From: Dawidia cretensis
Lineage (GTDB): Bacteria > Bacteroidota > Bacteroidia > Cytophagales > Cyclobacteriaceae
DNA length: 64,000 nucleotides
Reading direction: 5' to 3'
Assembly: GCF_018598175.1 (NCBI RefSeq)
Contig: NZ_JAHESE010000007.1
Location: 153,113-217,112 of the forward strand
Part shown: piece after piece, positions 27,048 through 37,078 of the stretch
Layout: each line of letters opens with the position of its first letter
Position numbering within the stretch: position 1 is the stretch's first letter
Notes under the pieces: generated by a model
What the model saw: only the letters and a program-made list of their open reading frames with translations
Databases searched by the model: none
What the model was told of the DNA's origin: nothing
Position numbers and translations under genes: made by a program

Positions 27048-28226
27048 ATGATCAAGATCATTCTACTATTCGATTTCGGCGAGGAGTATGGCAAGAGCCT
27101 GCTCCGCGGCATCACCCGCTATTCGAAAGATCACGGTCCCTGGGCCTTTTGTCGTATGCCCGCATACTTCCGTGAGCACCTCGGCATCGATGGTATACTG
27201 CAATGGGCTCGGGAATGGGGGGCGCACGGCATCATCGGTCAGTTCTATCATACCGAAGAAATCCAGAAATTCACCCGGGCGGGAATCCCCGTGCTGGCCC
27301 AGGACTTCAAAGAACGTTTTACGAATATCCCCAACATTACCGGCGACTACCACGAAGCGGGAAGAATGGGTGCTGAGTATTTTCTAAAAAAAGGATTCAG
27401 CCATTTCGCCTTCTATGGCTTCCAGCACATCGTCTGGTCACGTGAGCGTGCCGAGGGTTTTGAAGAGCGTCTACGGCAGGCGGGCCATACGGTGCATTAC
27501 TATGAGCATAGCGAAGACGCTCCAGCGGATGTATGGTATTATAAACCCTCCGTGCTGATTCAGTGGCTTCGGTCACTGCCCACACCGATGGCGCTGATGA
27601 CCTGCGATGACAACCAAGGGCATCATATTACCGAGGCCGCGCGCCACGCGGGCATACGCATTCCCGAAGACATGGCCGTGCTGGGTGTGGACAACGACGA
27701 GATGGTCTGCAACCTCTCCGACCCTCCCCTTTCGAGCCTCGGCCTCGACACGGAAAAAAGCGGTTACGACGCCGCTCGTGTCATGGAACAAATGATCCGT
27801 ACAGGCACCTGCTCCGGCCCGGACATCATCGTACGGCCGACCCAGATAATTTCCCGGCAATCGACCGACATCTTTGCCAGCCAGGACAAATATATTGTTA
27901 GCGCGCTGAAATATATACACGATAACCTGGACAAAAACCTCAATGTGGAGCAGGTATTAAAGGAAGTGCCATTGTCCCGCCGGTCACTTGAAAAACGTTT
28001 TATCCAGATTACCGGGTATCCCGTCTACGAATATATCTATAATCAGCGTATTGAACGTTTTACGCAAAAGCTACTGGAAACGGACATGACCATTTTCGAG
28101 ATCGCGCTCGATCTGGGACTAAGCGATAGCAAGAACATTGCACGGCAGTTCAAACAAATAAAGGGTGTTACTCCGATGGAGTATCGCAAAAAATATATGC
28201 TGGCAAAACAAGGCGCTACGGCATAG
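27048..28226 (+). CDS. XylR-like transcriptional regulator (periplasmic-binding-protein fold plus AraC HTH)
   Basis: The 392-residue cytoplasmic protein joins an N-terminal LacI-type sugar-binding domain (about residues 1-275: LLFDFGEEYGKSLLRGI, PNITGDYHEAGRMGAEYFL, MALMTCDDNQGHHITEAAR, MAVLGVDNDEMVCNLSDPPL) to a C-terminal AraC/XylS double helix-turn-helix (about 285-385: LSRRSLEKRFIQITGYPVYE and DLGLSDSKNIARQFKQIKG). This is the architecture of E. coli XylR, which activates xylose genes. It lies between the two SusCD loci; the GH43-containing locus is the more likely target given the xylose/arabinose theme (inference). It converges with the GDPD gene, 36 bases away. Confidence 0.9.
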   Translation: MIKIILLFDFGEEYGKSLLRGITRYSKDHGPWAFCRMPAYFREHLGIDGILQWAREWGAHGIIGQFYHTEEIQKFTRAGIPVLAQDFKERFTNIPNITGDYHEAGRMGAEYFLKKGFSHFAFYGFQHIVWSRERAEGFEERLRQAGHTVHYYEHSEDAPADVWYYKPSVLIQWLRSLPTPMALMTCDDNQGHHITEAARHAGIRIPEDMAVLGVDNDEMVCNLSDPPLSSLGLDTEKSGYDAARVMEQMIRTGTCSGPDIIVRPTQIISRQSTDIFASQDKYIVSALKYIHDNLDKNLNVEQVLKEVPLSRRSLEKRFIQITGYPVYEYIYNQRIERFTQKLLETDMTIFEIALDLGLSDSKNIARQFKQIKGVTPMEYRKKYMLAKQGATA

Positions 28227-28262
28227 TGTGTAAATCCGTTCTTTCTTTGAAATGCAGGTTTG

Positions 28263-29111
28263 TTATGGGTGCAGGTCGTTCTTGCGAAGTATGGTCAGCA
28301 ACAACGCAGGCTCGTCTGTCTGTACGATGTTCGCGCCGTGCTCGAGCAACGTCTTTAACGCACGCTTCTCGCGGCCTTTACGCAAATCGTCGTCGAGGTC
28401 GCCGAGGGCGTTAATCCACGTGCGGGCAAAACTGTCGCGTATACGCTGCGTAACCTGCTCGGTATAACAGGTAAAGTCGATGTGTACCACGGGCGGGTCA
28501 AAGACAAGCGCGGAGTCAGTCTCGGCATTGTTGTGCACCCGCGGCATTATCATGAGCTTATCCTCCGCCCGTTGAATACGGCGAAGCATGGCATAATCCG
28601 AATCGAAGAAAAAGACAATATCCTCTGTGGCCGTTTTTTTAACAATCGCCAGGATTGGCATAATGTTGTCGGTCTTCAGGTCCAGGTCGACCAGCACATG
28701 TCCGGCGGCGGCCTCCAGAGCTTCTTCCAGCGACGGGATTTTGAGCGATGTTCTCCGGCCCTTGTCAACCAGGAAAAACTCCTGCAGCTGTTTCCAGGTG
28801 AGCGCCTCGGCCTCGCCTTTACCCGTGGTGGTACGATCGAGGGTATGATCGTGCAGCAGAAATGGCACACCGTCGCGGGATACCTTCACATCGATCTCCA
28901 CAATGTCCACTCCCACCTGAATGCCTTCCCGGATCGCCGGAATAGAATTTTCAGGGTAACGATTGTGTACCGCCCGGTGGGCGGCCACCAATACCGTTGT
29001 ACCGGTAACATTCCGGAAGTCCTGGCGGATAGCTTCTATGCTTCGCTGGGCGGTGGCATCGGTCCAGTAAAGAAATACGCAACACACCAACCCTAAAACA
29101 CGCACGTTCAT
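28263..29111 (-). CDS. Exported glycerophosphodiester phosphodiesterase family protein
   Basis: The 282-residue protein has a signal peptide and a GDPD TIM barrel. It opens with VLVAAHRAVHNRYPENSIPA (the AHRG-like motif with R-A in place of R-G, then the PEN motif), followed by IVEIDVKVSRDGVPFLLHDHTLDRTTTG with the metal-binding E and D and the second catalytic H. The end TDEPALLLTILR is the usual closing TD-P segment. These enzymes hydrolyse glycerophosphodiesters to glycerol-3-phosphate and an alcohol. It is the last gene of a phosphorus-themed susCD operon, 11 bases after the PhoPQ-related gene. Confidence 0.92.
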   Translation of the reverse strand: MNVRVLGLVCCVFLYWTDATAQRSIEAIRQDFRNVTGTTVLVAAHRAVHNRYPENSIPAIREGIQVGVDIVEIDVKVSRDGVPFLLHDHTLDRTTTGKGEAEALTWKQLQEFFLVDKGRRTSLKIPSLEEALEAAAGHVLVDLDLKTDNIMPILAIVKKTATEDIVFFFDSDYAMLRRIQRAEDKLMIMPRVHNNAETDSALVFDPPVVHIDFTCYTEQVTQRIRDSFARTWINALGDLDDDLRKGREKRALKTLLEHGANIVQTDEPALLLTILRKNDLHP

Positions 29112-29122
29112 ATCGCAGCTGT

Positions 29123-30493
29123 TTATTTTAAGAATACTTCGTCGTTATCCGTCACAAACATGCGGGTGCTTTCAGTATATTCACCGCCTTTGGGATCTTT
29201 GTATTTCAAATCCAGGTAAAAGGCCCGGTACCCCTTCTGCGGGTACGGCGTCGTCGTGGTAATGACCGCCGTTTTCTTTTTAAGTCCCAGCGATTGTCCC
29301 TTCCAGGTGTCGTTTCGGAAATCCGTATCGTCTGACGCAGCCGACCAAAGCACGGCGTCCACCAGGGCATCCGGTGTTACCGTTACGCTCAGGGTCACGC
29401 CTTTTTTACCGGGGGTAACATTCCACTGGCAGGCCGTATAGGGCTGATGCGCCAGGGTAATTCCCAGGAATGCGCTGAGGGCCTGAAAGGCTTGGTTCTT
29501 ATCGCCCAGGTCGTGCCCCACGTTTGGCACATAGTGTATAAAGTTACGGCCCGGTATGCTGTCGATGTAATGCTTCACAGCGTCGACCGTCCAGTATTCG
29601 TCGTTCGTCCCCATGAAGATCATCTTCGGCATCGTCAGTTTTTTACGGTAAGCATAGGGATCTACCATCGCCGTAATGGCGTCTCCTTTTTCAGAATGAA
29701 CCGTTTGCGGAATACCCAGCTTGACATAATCCTGAATCTGCACACTATATTCTTTCAGCATCTTGACCTGGTAATCCAGGTTTACCGGCATATTGAGCAC
29801 GTCGATCACCATCGGGGCAATGGCCGCCACCCGTTTGTCGCTGGCGCCGGTCAGCCACGTGGTCCAGCCGCGTTTGGAGGCACCTGTCACCACAAACCGG
29901 TGTAGATCCCGCTGCAACGTTTTCGTTGAAAACTCCTGGACCGCATCCATGGCGCGCACCACCCCTTTGACCATCGGGAACAACAACGGCCAGGAGTAGT
30001 CGCCATCTTCTTTGAACTGATGCAGCGTATAGGAGATCAGGGCGTCCTCGGTCAGATCGCCCACCAGCGGCTGGTTGGGAGTCTGGCGCAGGATGGCGAC
30101 CACCGCGTGGTTTGCGGTCGCCATGTCGCCGAGACTTACCGTCAGCTTATCGTCAGGACCACGCCACTCGGGTTCGCCTTTTTTATTCCCCCCACCGGTA
30201 ATAAAAAGCAGCGCCCCGTCGTGACGGCAATCTGCCGGTACTAACACGGAGAGCTGGTGGGTCCACCGATATTCATGCCACTGCTGCGATACCAACCGGA
30301 TGTTATATACCTGGACCGATCCCCGGGTATACGTGTCTTTCACCTCCCACCGGTATGATGTATCGCCGTTACCGAGATACGCCTCCAGCGCCGCAGCGGC
30401 GGTTACGGTGGATTGTGCCGGGAGGCTTTGCGCAAAGAATAAGATCGTCAGCAGCATCAGGACAATGGCGACCAGTACTTTATTTTTCATCAT
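29123..30493 (-). CDS. PhoPQ-activated pathogenicity-related (PqaA-like) alpha/beta hydrolase
   Basis: The 456-residue exported protein has a signal peptide ending near SLPAQS. Family blocks are YRWTHQLSVLVPADCRHDGALLFITGGGNKK, the nucleophile-elbow-like VTGASKRGWTTWLTGASDKRV, then VDVLNMPVNLDYQVKM, the MIFMGTNDEYWTVDAVKHY acid segment and VPNVGHDLGD as the likely histidine. The lipase-like Ser (TGASKRG), Asp and His are all present, so it is probably an active alpha/beta hydrolase. PqaA of Salmonella is PhoP-controlled, but the substrate is unknown. It is placed between a purple acid phosphatase gene and a GDPD gene. Confidence 0.88.
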   Translation of the reverse strand: MMKNKVLVAIVLMLLTILFFAQSLPAQSTVTAAAALEAYLGNGDTSYRWEVKDTYTRGSVQVYNIRLVSQQWHEYRWTHQLSVLVPADCRHDGALLFITGGGNKKGEPEWRGPDDKLTVSLGDMATANHAVVAILRQTPNQPLVGDLTEDALISYTLHQFKEDGDYSWPLLFPMVKGVVRAMDAVQEFSTKTLQRDLHRFVVTGASKRGWTTWLTGASDKRVAAIAPMVIDVLNMPVNLDYQVKMLKEYSVQIQDYVKLGIPQTVHSEKGDAITAMVDPYAYRKKLTMPKMIFMGTNDEYWTVDAVKHYIDSIPGRNFIHYVPNVGHDLGDKNQAFQALSAFLGITLAHQPYTACQWNVTPGKKGVTLSVTVTPDALVDAVLWSAASDDTDFRNDTWKGQSLGLKKKTAVITTTTPYPQKGYRAFYLDLKYKDPKGGEYTESTRMFVTDNDEVFLK

Positions 30494-30553
30494 AGCAGTG
30501 ACATTCGTAATATAAAAGCGTCGTGAAAATAGTACAATTATCCGGAGTGCCGG

Positions 30554-31933
30554 TTACAAGCGTTCGGGGGTATCGGGAATACGGTTTACCAATGCGTTGA
30601 CACCCTTTTTCGATTTTACCAGGTCAAATGCGTCGTACAGCTCGCCCCGGGCCGTATACGATCCGAACGACAACGTATTGCCTTCGATGGAAATGATCTG
30701 AAACAGTTGTGTATTACGGGCTTTGCGTTGCATCCACGGATCGTTGGACAGCTCATACATCTTGGGGCCGCTAACCGACACAACGTATACCGTACCCGAT
30801 GTCTTGTCTTTGACGCTATAGCCCGTCGGCACGTTTTTCACCATACCCCTTCCATAGGCATGGTCATGGCCCTGCAGCACGATATCGACACGATGTTTAT
30901 CGAAGATCGGCTTAAAATGGTTACGCAGGTTTTCGTTGTCACGATTGGGCGAGGTCGAAAATACAGGGTAATGAAAAGTAATCGCCGTCCAGGGGCGCGG
31001 GTCGTGCGTTAGCACGGAATCCAGCCATACGGCCTGCTGTTCCCGGTATACAGTCGACTCATCAATTTGCTCGGCGTCGAGCGAGATCACCTTCAGATTT
31101 TTATAGTTCACGGCATAGCACGTTTCCTCCAGGCCCTTGGGGCCGTTGCGTGGCAAATTGAACTGCCGGCGCCACTGCGGCGATAGCTGCACGCCTTTTC
31201 CATACTCGTGGTTTCCGGGCGTCATCATGCTGGGCACGGTGGCGTGAATATAACTGCCTGCATAAAACCATTCGCCCCACTCCACGTCGCGATCGAAGCG
31301 GTTGATCAGGTCGCCCGCGTGCAGCATGAAGTCCACTTGTGGCACCGTTTTGTAGGCCTCCCGGATAACGCGCGACCACATGGACTTGAGGTCGTTCTGC
31401 GCGTCGCCAAAATAGAGAAAGGAGATCTTGTTGTGCGCAGCGTCGGGCATGCGCACCTGGAACCACTCGCTCCACGCGGCTTCACTCCCCACGCGGTATA
31501 CGTATTGCTCACCGGGTGTGAGTTTTTCCAGACGTCCCGAAAAGTAATGCGCGGTGACGATCGGTTCTTCTTCGCGCCGCACCTGGAGATACTCGCGTTG
31601 CGCCGGCAACCGCATGACCTTGTCGCGGAACTCCGGCCCTGCCGTAGCCACAGCATATTCCACAAAGCCCGCCACCACCGTGGTATCGGTCCGCCAATTT
31701 ACGGCCAGGCATGTCTCCGGCATCTCCGAAAGGTTCAGAATGACCCGATCGGGCTCTGGCTTGGGGAATAGCAACGTGCTGGGCAGCGCAACGGCATGGC
31801 CGTGCGTGTGACCATGATGTTCCTCGTTGTAGTCGTAATACTCGGCATCTGCGCCGCGTACGTACATATACCGGACAAAGCCAGCAGACACGGTAAAAAC
31901 CACTGCCAGCGCTACAAACCACTTTTTATGCAT
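30554..31933 (-). CDS. Purple-acid-phosphatase-like metallophosphoesterase (1)
   Basis: The 459-residue exported enzyme has an N-terminal membrane anchor or signal (MHKKWFVALAVVFTVSAGF), a His-rich spacer (HHGHTHGHAV), a purple-acid-phosphatase-type Fn3 domain (LAVNWRTDTTVVAGFVEYA) and a calcineurin-like domain. Metal-site motifs run in order: FGDAQND, HAGDLINRFD, TPGNHEYG, TFHYPVF and LQGHDHAYGRG. The frame extends 17 codons further upstream, but the ATG at 31933 gives the export signal. The His-rich stretch may help metal loading (inference). Purple acid phosphatases release phosphate from monoesters outside the cytoplasm. Confidence 0.9.
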   Translation of the reverse strand: MHKKWFVALAVVFTVSAGFVRYMYVRGADAEYYDYNEEHHGHTHGHAVALPSTLLFPKPEPDRVILNLSEMPETCLAVNWRTDTTVVAGFVEYAVATAGPEFRDKVMRLPAQREYLQVRREEEPIVTAHYFSGRLEKLTPGEQYVYRVGSEAAWSEWFQVRMPDAAHNKISFLYFGDAQNDLKSMWSRVIREAYKTVPQVDFMLHAGDLINRFDRDVEWGEWFYAGSYIHATVPSMMTPGNHEYGKGVQLSPQWRRQFNLPRNGPKGLEETCYAVNYKNLKVISLDAEQIDESTVYREQQAVWLDSVLTHDPRPWTAITFHYPVFSTSPNRDNENLRNHFKPIFDKHRVDIVLQGHDHAYGRGMVKNVPTGYSVKDKTSGTVYVVSVSGPKMYELSNDPWMQRKARNTQLFQIISIEGNTLSFGSYTARGELYDAFDLVKSKKGVNALVNRIPDTPERL

Positions 31934-32018
31934 GAAAAACAGAATTTGAATCGATGAAATTGTATAAAAAATAGCGGGAGCCATAGCCCCCGCTATACCT
32001 ACAAACTACTAACAAATG

Positions 32019-33665
32019 TTACCAGGGCTTCGAAGTACCTTGCAACAACCACGGCTTGGACCATGCGCTGTTGGCGCCGTCGGCCTGGGTGTACTGCGTT
32101 TTCTCCAACCGTTCGAGGGCCTTTGCTGTGTTGGCGGCGTTCATCTCGATCTCGTCCTGCATGTAATAAAACCGGACGGGCAGTTTATCTCGCGCAGCAG
32201 CAGGTCCTGCGCTCAAAACCGGTAAGCCGGTACGACGGTAGTCAAACCAGGACTCTGTCGTGGCCGACCAACTGGCGATCCATTTTTGCATCATTACTTT
32301 TTCCAAACGCTCATCGGTGTCACCCGACAGCATCACGCCTGGTTGCGTTACATAGTCGTCGTACGTGTCGGCTACGCCCCACGTCTCGAAGGACGCCTGG
32401 ATACCCGCCAAATAGTGCTCGCTTGCAGCACCTGTGGCCCAACCTTTCAGAGCAGCTTCGGCCAGGATAAAGTGGACCTCGGCAGCAGAGATCAGCCTGG
32501 CTTTCAGCAACGGGCCGGCAGCGTCGGCGTATATCGGGCTGAGGTAAGAAACGTGTGGGTTGTTCGACGTCTGGCCTGGGGTAGGATTCAGGTTGTAGCC
32601 CGAAGGCAAGTTCGAAATACTGGGCGGTATACCGACGTACTCAGGGTCGGTATCAATCAATTTTGCTCCCACGACGTCGGGCGACAGGTAGCGCATACCG
32701 TCCTCTATCTTATCGGTACCTTCCGGAAGCCCCGCGTCGACCACCAGTGGAATTTCCACCTTGCTTGCCCATACACCGAGTCGCGCATCGTTCGATGCCT
32801 GCAAAACCTCTACCAGGGTAGCACACATTCTGTTCCGGCGGTAGTTGCTACCGCTGGCATCGAACACCGCATTCGACGGCCAGGAGTCCCCCTCGCTATT
32901 GCCGGCATAGGACATCGTGGCGTCTTCGTCGCTGGAGGTGATCAGCGGATACTCGTCGGGATGCGCGTAAATCTTCTCAATTCCCTGACGGGAAACATCC
33001 GGAAGCCTGGAAGAGATACGCATATAATAACGCAATAACAGGGAGTTGGCCATCTTTCGCCATAGGGCCGGATCCATATGCATCGATGCGTACGGTACCT
33101 CGTCATCTTCGTATAGGCCGATATATTCTTGCTTGTCTTTTGACAGCAGCGTGTTGGCTGTCTCCAAATCGGCAATAATGCCGCGATAGATCGTCTCCTG
33201 ATCATCGAATACCGGCAGCTTATTCTCCAGGCCTGACAGATCGCCGTTCAGGGCATTGGTATAGGGAGCGTCTCCCCACAGGTCTGTGATCAGTCCAAAC
33301 ATCATAGACTTCATGATCAGTGAAACACCCTGGTGAAACTCCATGTGCAGCTCGGCAGAACGCTCATATAAAACTTTGTTGTCACGCAAGACGCCATAGT
33401 AGGGTGTCCAGCTCTGATTCGTCCAGGCGTAGTCGTTATGCTCGTCGAACCATGCGTCGAGTTGCGTATGCTGCATCACCCCTGCAATGTTTCCAAAACC
33501 CAGGTTGAGGTATAGCTTTGATGCTTCCGTCACAACAGTTGGTAATACCAGGTTGGGATTGATTACGCCGGGTTCTACGCCGTTCGGATTTTCGTTGAGT
33601 TCGGTCAGGTCGTCACACGAGAGACAGACCATCAGGATACCTATTGCGAAATATTTAAGTTTCAT
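32019..33665 (-). CDS. susD: SusD/RagB family lipoprotein, SusD-like-2 type (second locus)
   Basis: The 548-residue lipoprotein starts MKLKYFAIGILMVCLSCDDLTELNENPNG-like sequence (lipobox cysteine at about 17, then the E-N-P-N-G block typical of the PF12771 subgroup). GLITDLWGDAPYTNAL and the C-terminal QKWIASWSATTESWFDYRRTGLP are family blocks. It pairs with the SusC protein encoded 11 bases upstream. This subgroup often goes with peptide-like or non-starch ligands, so the name does not fix the ligand. Confidence 0.93.
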   Translation of the reverse strand: MKLKYFAIGILMVCLSCDDLTELNENPNGVEPGVINPNLVLPTVVTEASKLYLNLGFGNIAGVMQHTQLDAWFDEHNDYAWTNQSWTPYYGVLRDNKVLYERSAELHMEFHQGVSLIMKSMMFGLITDLWGDAPYTNALNGDLSGLENKLPVFDDQETIYRGIIADLETANTLLSKDKQEYIGLYEDDEVPYASMHMDPALWRKMANSLLLRYYMRISSRLPDVSRQGIEKIYAHPDEYPLITSSDEDATMSYAGNSEGDSWPSNAVFDASGSNYRRNRMCATLVEVLQASNDARLGVWASKVEIPLVVDAGLPEGTDKIEDGMRYLSPDVVGAKLIDTDPEYVGIPPSISNLPSGYNLNPTPGQTSNNPHVSYLSPIYADAAGPLLKARLISAAEVHFILAEAALKGWATGAASEHYLAGIQASFETWGVADTYDDYVTQPGVMLSGDTDERLEKVMMQKWIASWSATTESWFDYRRTGLPVLSAGPAAARDKLPVRFYYMQDEIEMNAANTAKALERLEKTQYTQADGANSAWSKPWLLQGTSKPW

Positions 33666-33676
33666 GTGATCGCGTT

Positions 33677-36600
33677 TTAGAAAGTGAGGCTCAATTTAAA
33701 ACCTGTAGAAATAGTCCAGGGGCTAACGTTGTACCGTTCAATTCCTTGCTTGAACTGGATACCATTTCCCTGCGCGCCCGACTCGGGTTGGAACGCCAGT
33801 TCAGGATCTACTCCTATCTTGGCGGCCGTCCAGAGCATGATGTTCCGGGCGTAGACCGACAGCGACGCGTTGCGAATGCCGATGGATTGTACCCACGGCG
33901 CCGGCAGCTGATACGCGAGGGAGATCTCCCGGAGCTTGATGAATGAGGCATCGAACATGGCAGCACCCATAAAATCCCAGGGATAGTTATCGGCGTAGGG
34001 AACATACTTCGTTCCCTCTCCACCCAGATTTTCAGAATACCCAATGATATTTCCGTCACCATCATACTGTGCTATTACGCCGGGATTGAAGACGCCGTCA
34101 TTGAGCGTTACACCGTCGCCGGGCTCCAGTGGTTGCCCGCCATACGCTGCCGTTGGACCACCGACGATATTGATACCATCGGTAATCAAACTTCCCTGGT
34201 TTGCCACCAGCCAATCGCGCAATTCCTGGCCTGTGCGATTTCCCGGATTGATCAGCAAATCCAAAAATCTTTGTGTCTTCAAATCCGACTCTGCGTATCG
34301 ATATGTTTGTGAGATAAAATCGCCACCCTTGCGCCAGTCGAAAGACATATTCAACGTAAAGGCCTTGTACGCTACCGTAGTTTGCAGCCCCATGGTGAAG
34401 TTGGGATTAAAGTTTCCGATCTTGTTCTTGACATTGCTACTTCTGATCACCTGCCAGGTGCCTTCGTCGCTCAGGAGCGGGTAACCATAGTACGGAGAGT
34501 TCTTATCTTCTACCGTCACCATCTTGCTGTCGTAGATGTCGCCGATGGTTTCGCCGACATAGGTTCTCACCTCGGCCCGCCCGTCGCTCCAGAAAGAATA
34601 GAATTTAAGCTCCTCTGGCAGCTCTATGATCTTGGTGCGGTTGCGACTGTAATTCACCGAAACGTCCCAGCGCAAGTCGCCTTTTTGAACGGGTGTACCG
34701 CCCAGGCCAAACTCCCAGCCACGGCTCTGCAGAAGTCCGGCGTTTATTTTTTGCCTTTCGAACCCCGACGACGGCGCCATGTCCGTCAGAATGATCTGGT
34801 TTTTGTTGTCCGTCGTGTAGTATGTTCCTTCGAATCGTATGCGATTGTCCAGCAGGCCGAACTCCGCTCCCGCTTCCGTAGAAGTAGAGATCTCGGGCTT
34901 TAAGGCGGGTGTAAGCAAGTCCGCCGGCCTTGTTACCCGTGGCGTGCCTTCCCATGCGCTGGCGGTATTCATAATATTGATCAACTGGTAGGGACCGGTA
35001 TCATTACCCACCTGTGCCACCGCGCCCCGTAGCTTCAGCATGCTTACCTGTTCAGGCATGGGCAACATTTCGTTCACCAGCACACTGAGGGAGGCGGATG
35101 GATAGAAGTAAGAATTTTCTCCTTTCGGCAACGTACTCGACCAGTCGTTACGCGCGGTAAGATCCAGGTAGATCATATCTTTATACCCCAAGTTTACCAG
35201 GCCGTACGCGCTATAAATACCTTTTTCACCGAAATAGTTACTGTAGTCGAGGTTGTCCACAGCAATATTCTGGATAGTATATATTCCCGGTGTAATCAGA
35301 CCGGCTCCGGATTTGCTGGAAGTCGACACATTGCCCGACTTTTGATACATCGTGTTCCCGCCCACCGACGCTGTGACGTGCCAGGGCGCAAAGTCTTTTT
35401 TATAGGTAAGCAGAAAGTCAGCGTTGCGTTCGAGCCGGTCCATGTTTACCACACCATAGGCACCGTTTGGCTCGCCGGTATAACTGTTGGCTATTTTGGA
35501 TTCACGTTGCTCACGATACGTATCCATCGAGTAACGTCCCATCAGGCTGAAAGCGTTGGAGATCTGCCATTCGGCTTTGATATTGCCATACACCCGATCG
35601 CGAACAAAACTATTGTTCACTTCATACGCCAGGAAATAGGGATTGTTGTATTCCCCGGCTCCATTGTCCTGTGTAAGCTGTTGTAGGCCTTCCTGGCCTT
35701 TTACCCAGTAATTACGCAGATCGTTGATATCGATGTGCGGTGATACATAGTACGCCCACTGAATGGGATTCGCGCCGCGGTTGTTAGCCGGGCGATTGTT
35801 GGAATTGCTCCGGGTGAAGTTTAGGTTGGTGCTCACCTTTACCTTCGGATTCAGCTGCACTCCGGTACTCAGATCCAGGGAGTTCCGAAAAAGGTCGGAG
35901 TTGGGAATGATCCCGCGGTTGGACATGTTTGTGTATGCAATATTGTAATTCAGCTGCTCGGTGCTGTTAGCGATAGAGATTGAGTTTGTCGACGTGATCC
36001 CGGTCTGTACAAAGTCTTTTACATTGTCTGGGTGCGACACCAATGCTGTCGGAATGGGATTGCCATTCTCGTCGAGCGGGCTGTTCCACTGGATGGCTTT
36101 ATAACCTTTGTCAAGTTCCGGGCCATTGCCGGCCACCGACTCCTCGTCGATCGTCAACACACCGGACGGGTTATTGTCGGGGGTGTAGGGACGTACTCCG
36201 ATAGCGAATTTGCTGTGAAAAGGAAGAAACTTGTACGGTATATCAAAGGCATTGTTGGTGGATACATTTATCGTCATACGCTTAGCCCGCGATCCGGATT
36301 TGGTGGTAATCAACACCACACCGTTTCCTGCCCTCGAACCGTACAACGCGGTCGCGCTGGCGCCTTTCAGCACCGACACCGACTCTATATTATCCGTATT
36401 AATGTCCGAAATAGCATTGCCATAGTCCACGCGATTGTCGCTTCCAAAGCCGCCGATATTATTGAGGCCACTCGCCACCGGCACGCCGTCTACGACAAAG
36501 AGCGGCTGGTTATCGCTGCTCAGGGATTTAGCTCCCCGGATAATCATGCTCACAGACGAACCCGGTCCGCCGGTAGAAGATATAGCCACACCCGGTACCC

Positions 36601-37078
36601 GGCCGGCCAGGCCGTTCAGCACATTTTCCTGCGGAATGCGGCTCAGGTCTTCGCCATTCACTTTTCCCACGGAATATCCCAGGGAACGTTCTTCGCGTTT
36701 AATGCCGAGGGCCGTTACGACCACTTCGTCCAACGACTCGGAATTCGGTAATAACGTCACGTCCACGGTCGTACGGTCGCCAACAACAACTTCCTGTGTC
36801 GTGAACCCGATATACGAAAAAATAACAACGGCTTCGCTATTTGCCACGGATAACGTATACCGACCTTCAACATCCGTCATGGTACCCGACTGCGTGCCTT
36901 TGACATATACATTCACACCTGGCAGTGCGGTACCGTCCTCCGCAGACGTCACTCTTCCCGACACCGTAATGTCGTTCGATGCAAACACCATTCCGGCATT
37001 TACAATCAGCATCATGAACAGGGCCAGCAACCGTGCACGTCGCCGTCCTTGCCTTTGTTTGTAAAAGTCTAATTCCAT
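33677..37078 (-). CDS. susC: SusC/RagA family TonB-linked outer-membrane transporter (second locus)
   Basis: The 1133-residue transporter has an Arg-rich N terminus and signal peptide, a CarboxypepD_reg-like domain (VSGRVTSAEDGTALPGVNVY), the TonB-box-proximal SLDEVVVTALGIKREERSLGYS, a plug domain with NVLNGLAGRVPGVAIS and VSVLKGASATALYGSRAGNG, and a barrel ending STGFKLSLTF. It differs clearly from the first SusC in sequence and is of the GIKREERSLGYS class common in Cytophagales. It should import the product processed by the phosphatases and GDPD encoded downstream (inference). Confidence 0.95.
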   Translation of the reverse strand: MELDFYKQRQGRRRARLLALFMMLIVNAGMVFASNDITVSGRVTSAEDGTALPGVNVYVKGTQSGTMTDVEGRYTLSVANSEAVVIFSYIGFTTQEVVVGDRTTVDVTLLPNSESLDEVVVTALGIKREERSLGYSVGKVNGEDLSRIPQENVLNGLAGRVPGVAISSTGGPGSSVSMIIRGAKSLSSDNQPLFVVDGVPVASGLNNIGGFGSDNRVDYGNAISDINTDNIESVSVLKGASATALYGSRAGNGVVLITTKSGSRAKRMTINVSTNNAFDIPYKFLPFHSKFAIGVRPYTPDNNPSGVLTIDEESVAGNGPELDKGYKAIQWNSPLDENGNPIPTALVSHPDNVKDFVQTGITSTNSISIANSTEQLNYNIAYTNMSNRGIIPNSDLFRNSLDLSTGVQLNPKVKVSTNLNFTRSNSNNRPANNRGANPIQWAYYVSPHIDINDLRNYWVKGQEGLQQLTQDNGAGEYNNPYFLAYEVNNSFVRDRVYGNIKAEWQISNAFSLMGRYSMDTYREQRESKIANSYTGEPNGAYGVVNMDRLERNADFLLTYKKDFAPWHVTASVGGNTMYQKSGNVSTSSKSGAGLITPGIYTIQNIAVDNLDYSNYFGEKGIYSAYGLVNLGYKDMIYLDLTARNDWSSTLPKGENSYFYPSASLSVLVNEMLPMPEQVSMLKLRGAVAQVGNDTGPYQLINIMNTASAWEGTPRVTRPADLLTPALKPEISTSTEAGAEFGLLDNRIRFEGTYYTTDNKNQIILTDMAPSSGFERQKINAGLLQSRGWEFGLGGTPVQKGDLRWDVSVNYSRNRTKIIELPEELKFYSFWSDGRAEVRTYVGETIGDIYDSKMVTVEDKNSPYYGYPLLSDEGTWQVIRSSNVKNKIGNFNPNFTMGLQTTVAYKAFTLNMSFDWRKGGDFISQTYRYAESDLKTQRFLDLLINPGNRTGQELRDWLVANQGSLITDGINIVGGPTAAYGGQPLEPGDGVTLNDGVFNPGVIAQYDGDGNIIGYSENLGGEGTKYVPYADNYPWDFMGAAMFDASFIKLREISLAYQLPAPWVQSIGIRNASLSVYARNIMLWTAAKIGVDPELAFQPESGAQGNGIQFKQGIERYNVSPWTISTGFKLSLTF

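Noticed and set aside
28482-29096. A 204-codon plus-strand frame over the GDPD gene
   Set aside because: Shadow of the GDPD coding sequence, which has clear catalytic motifs.
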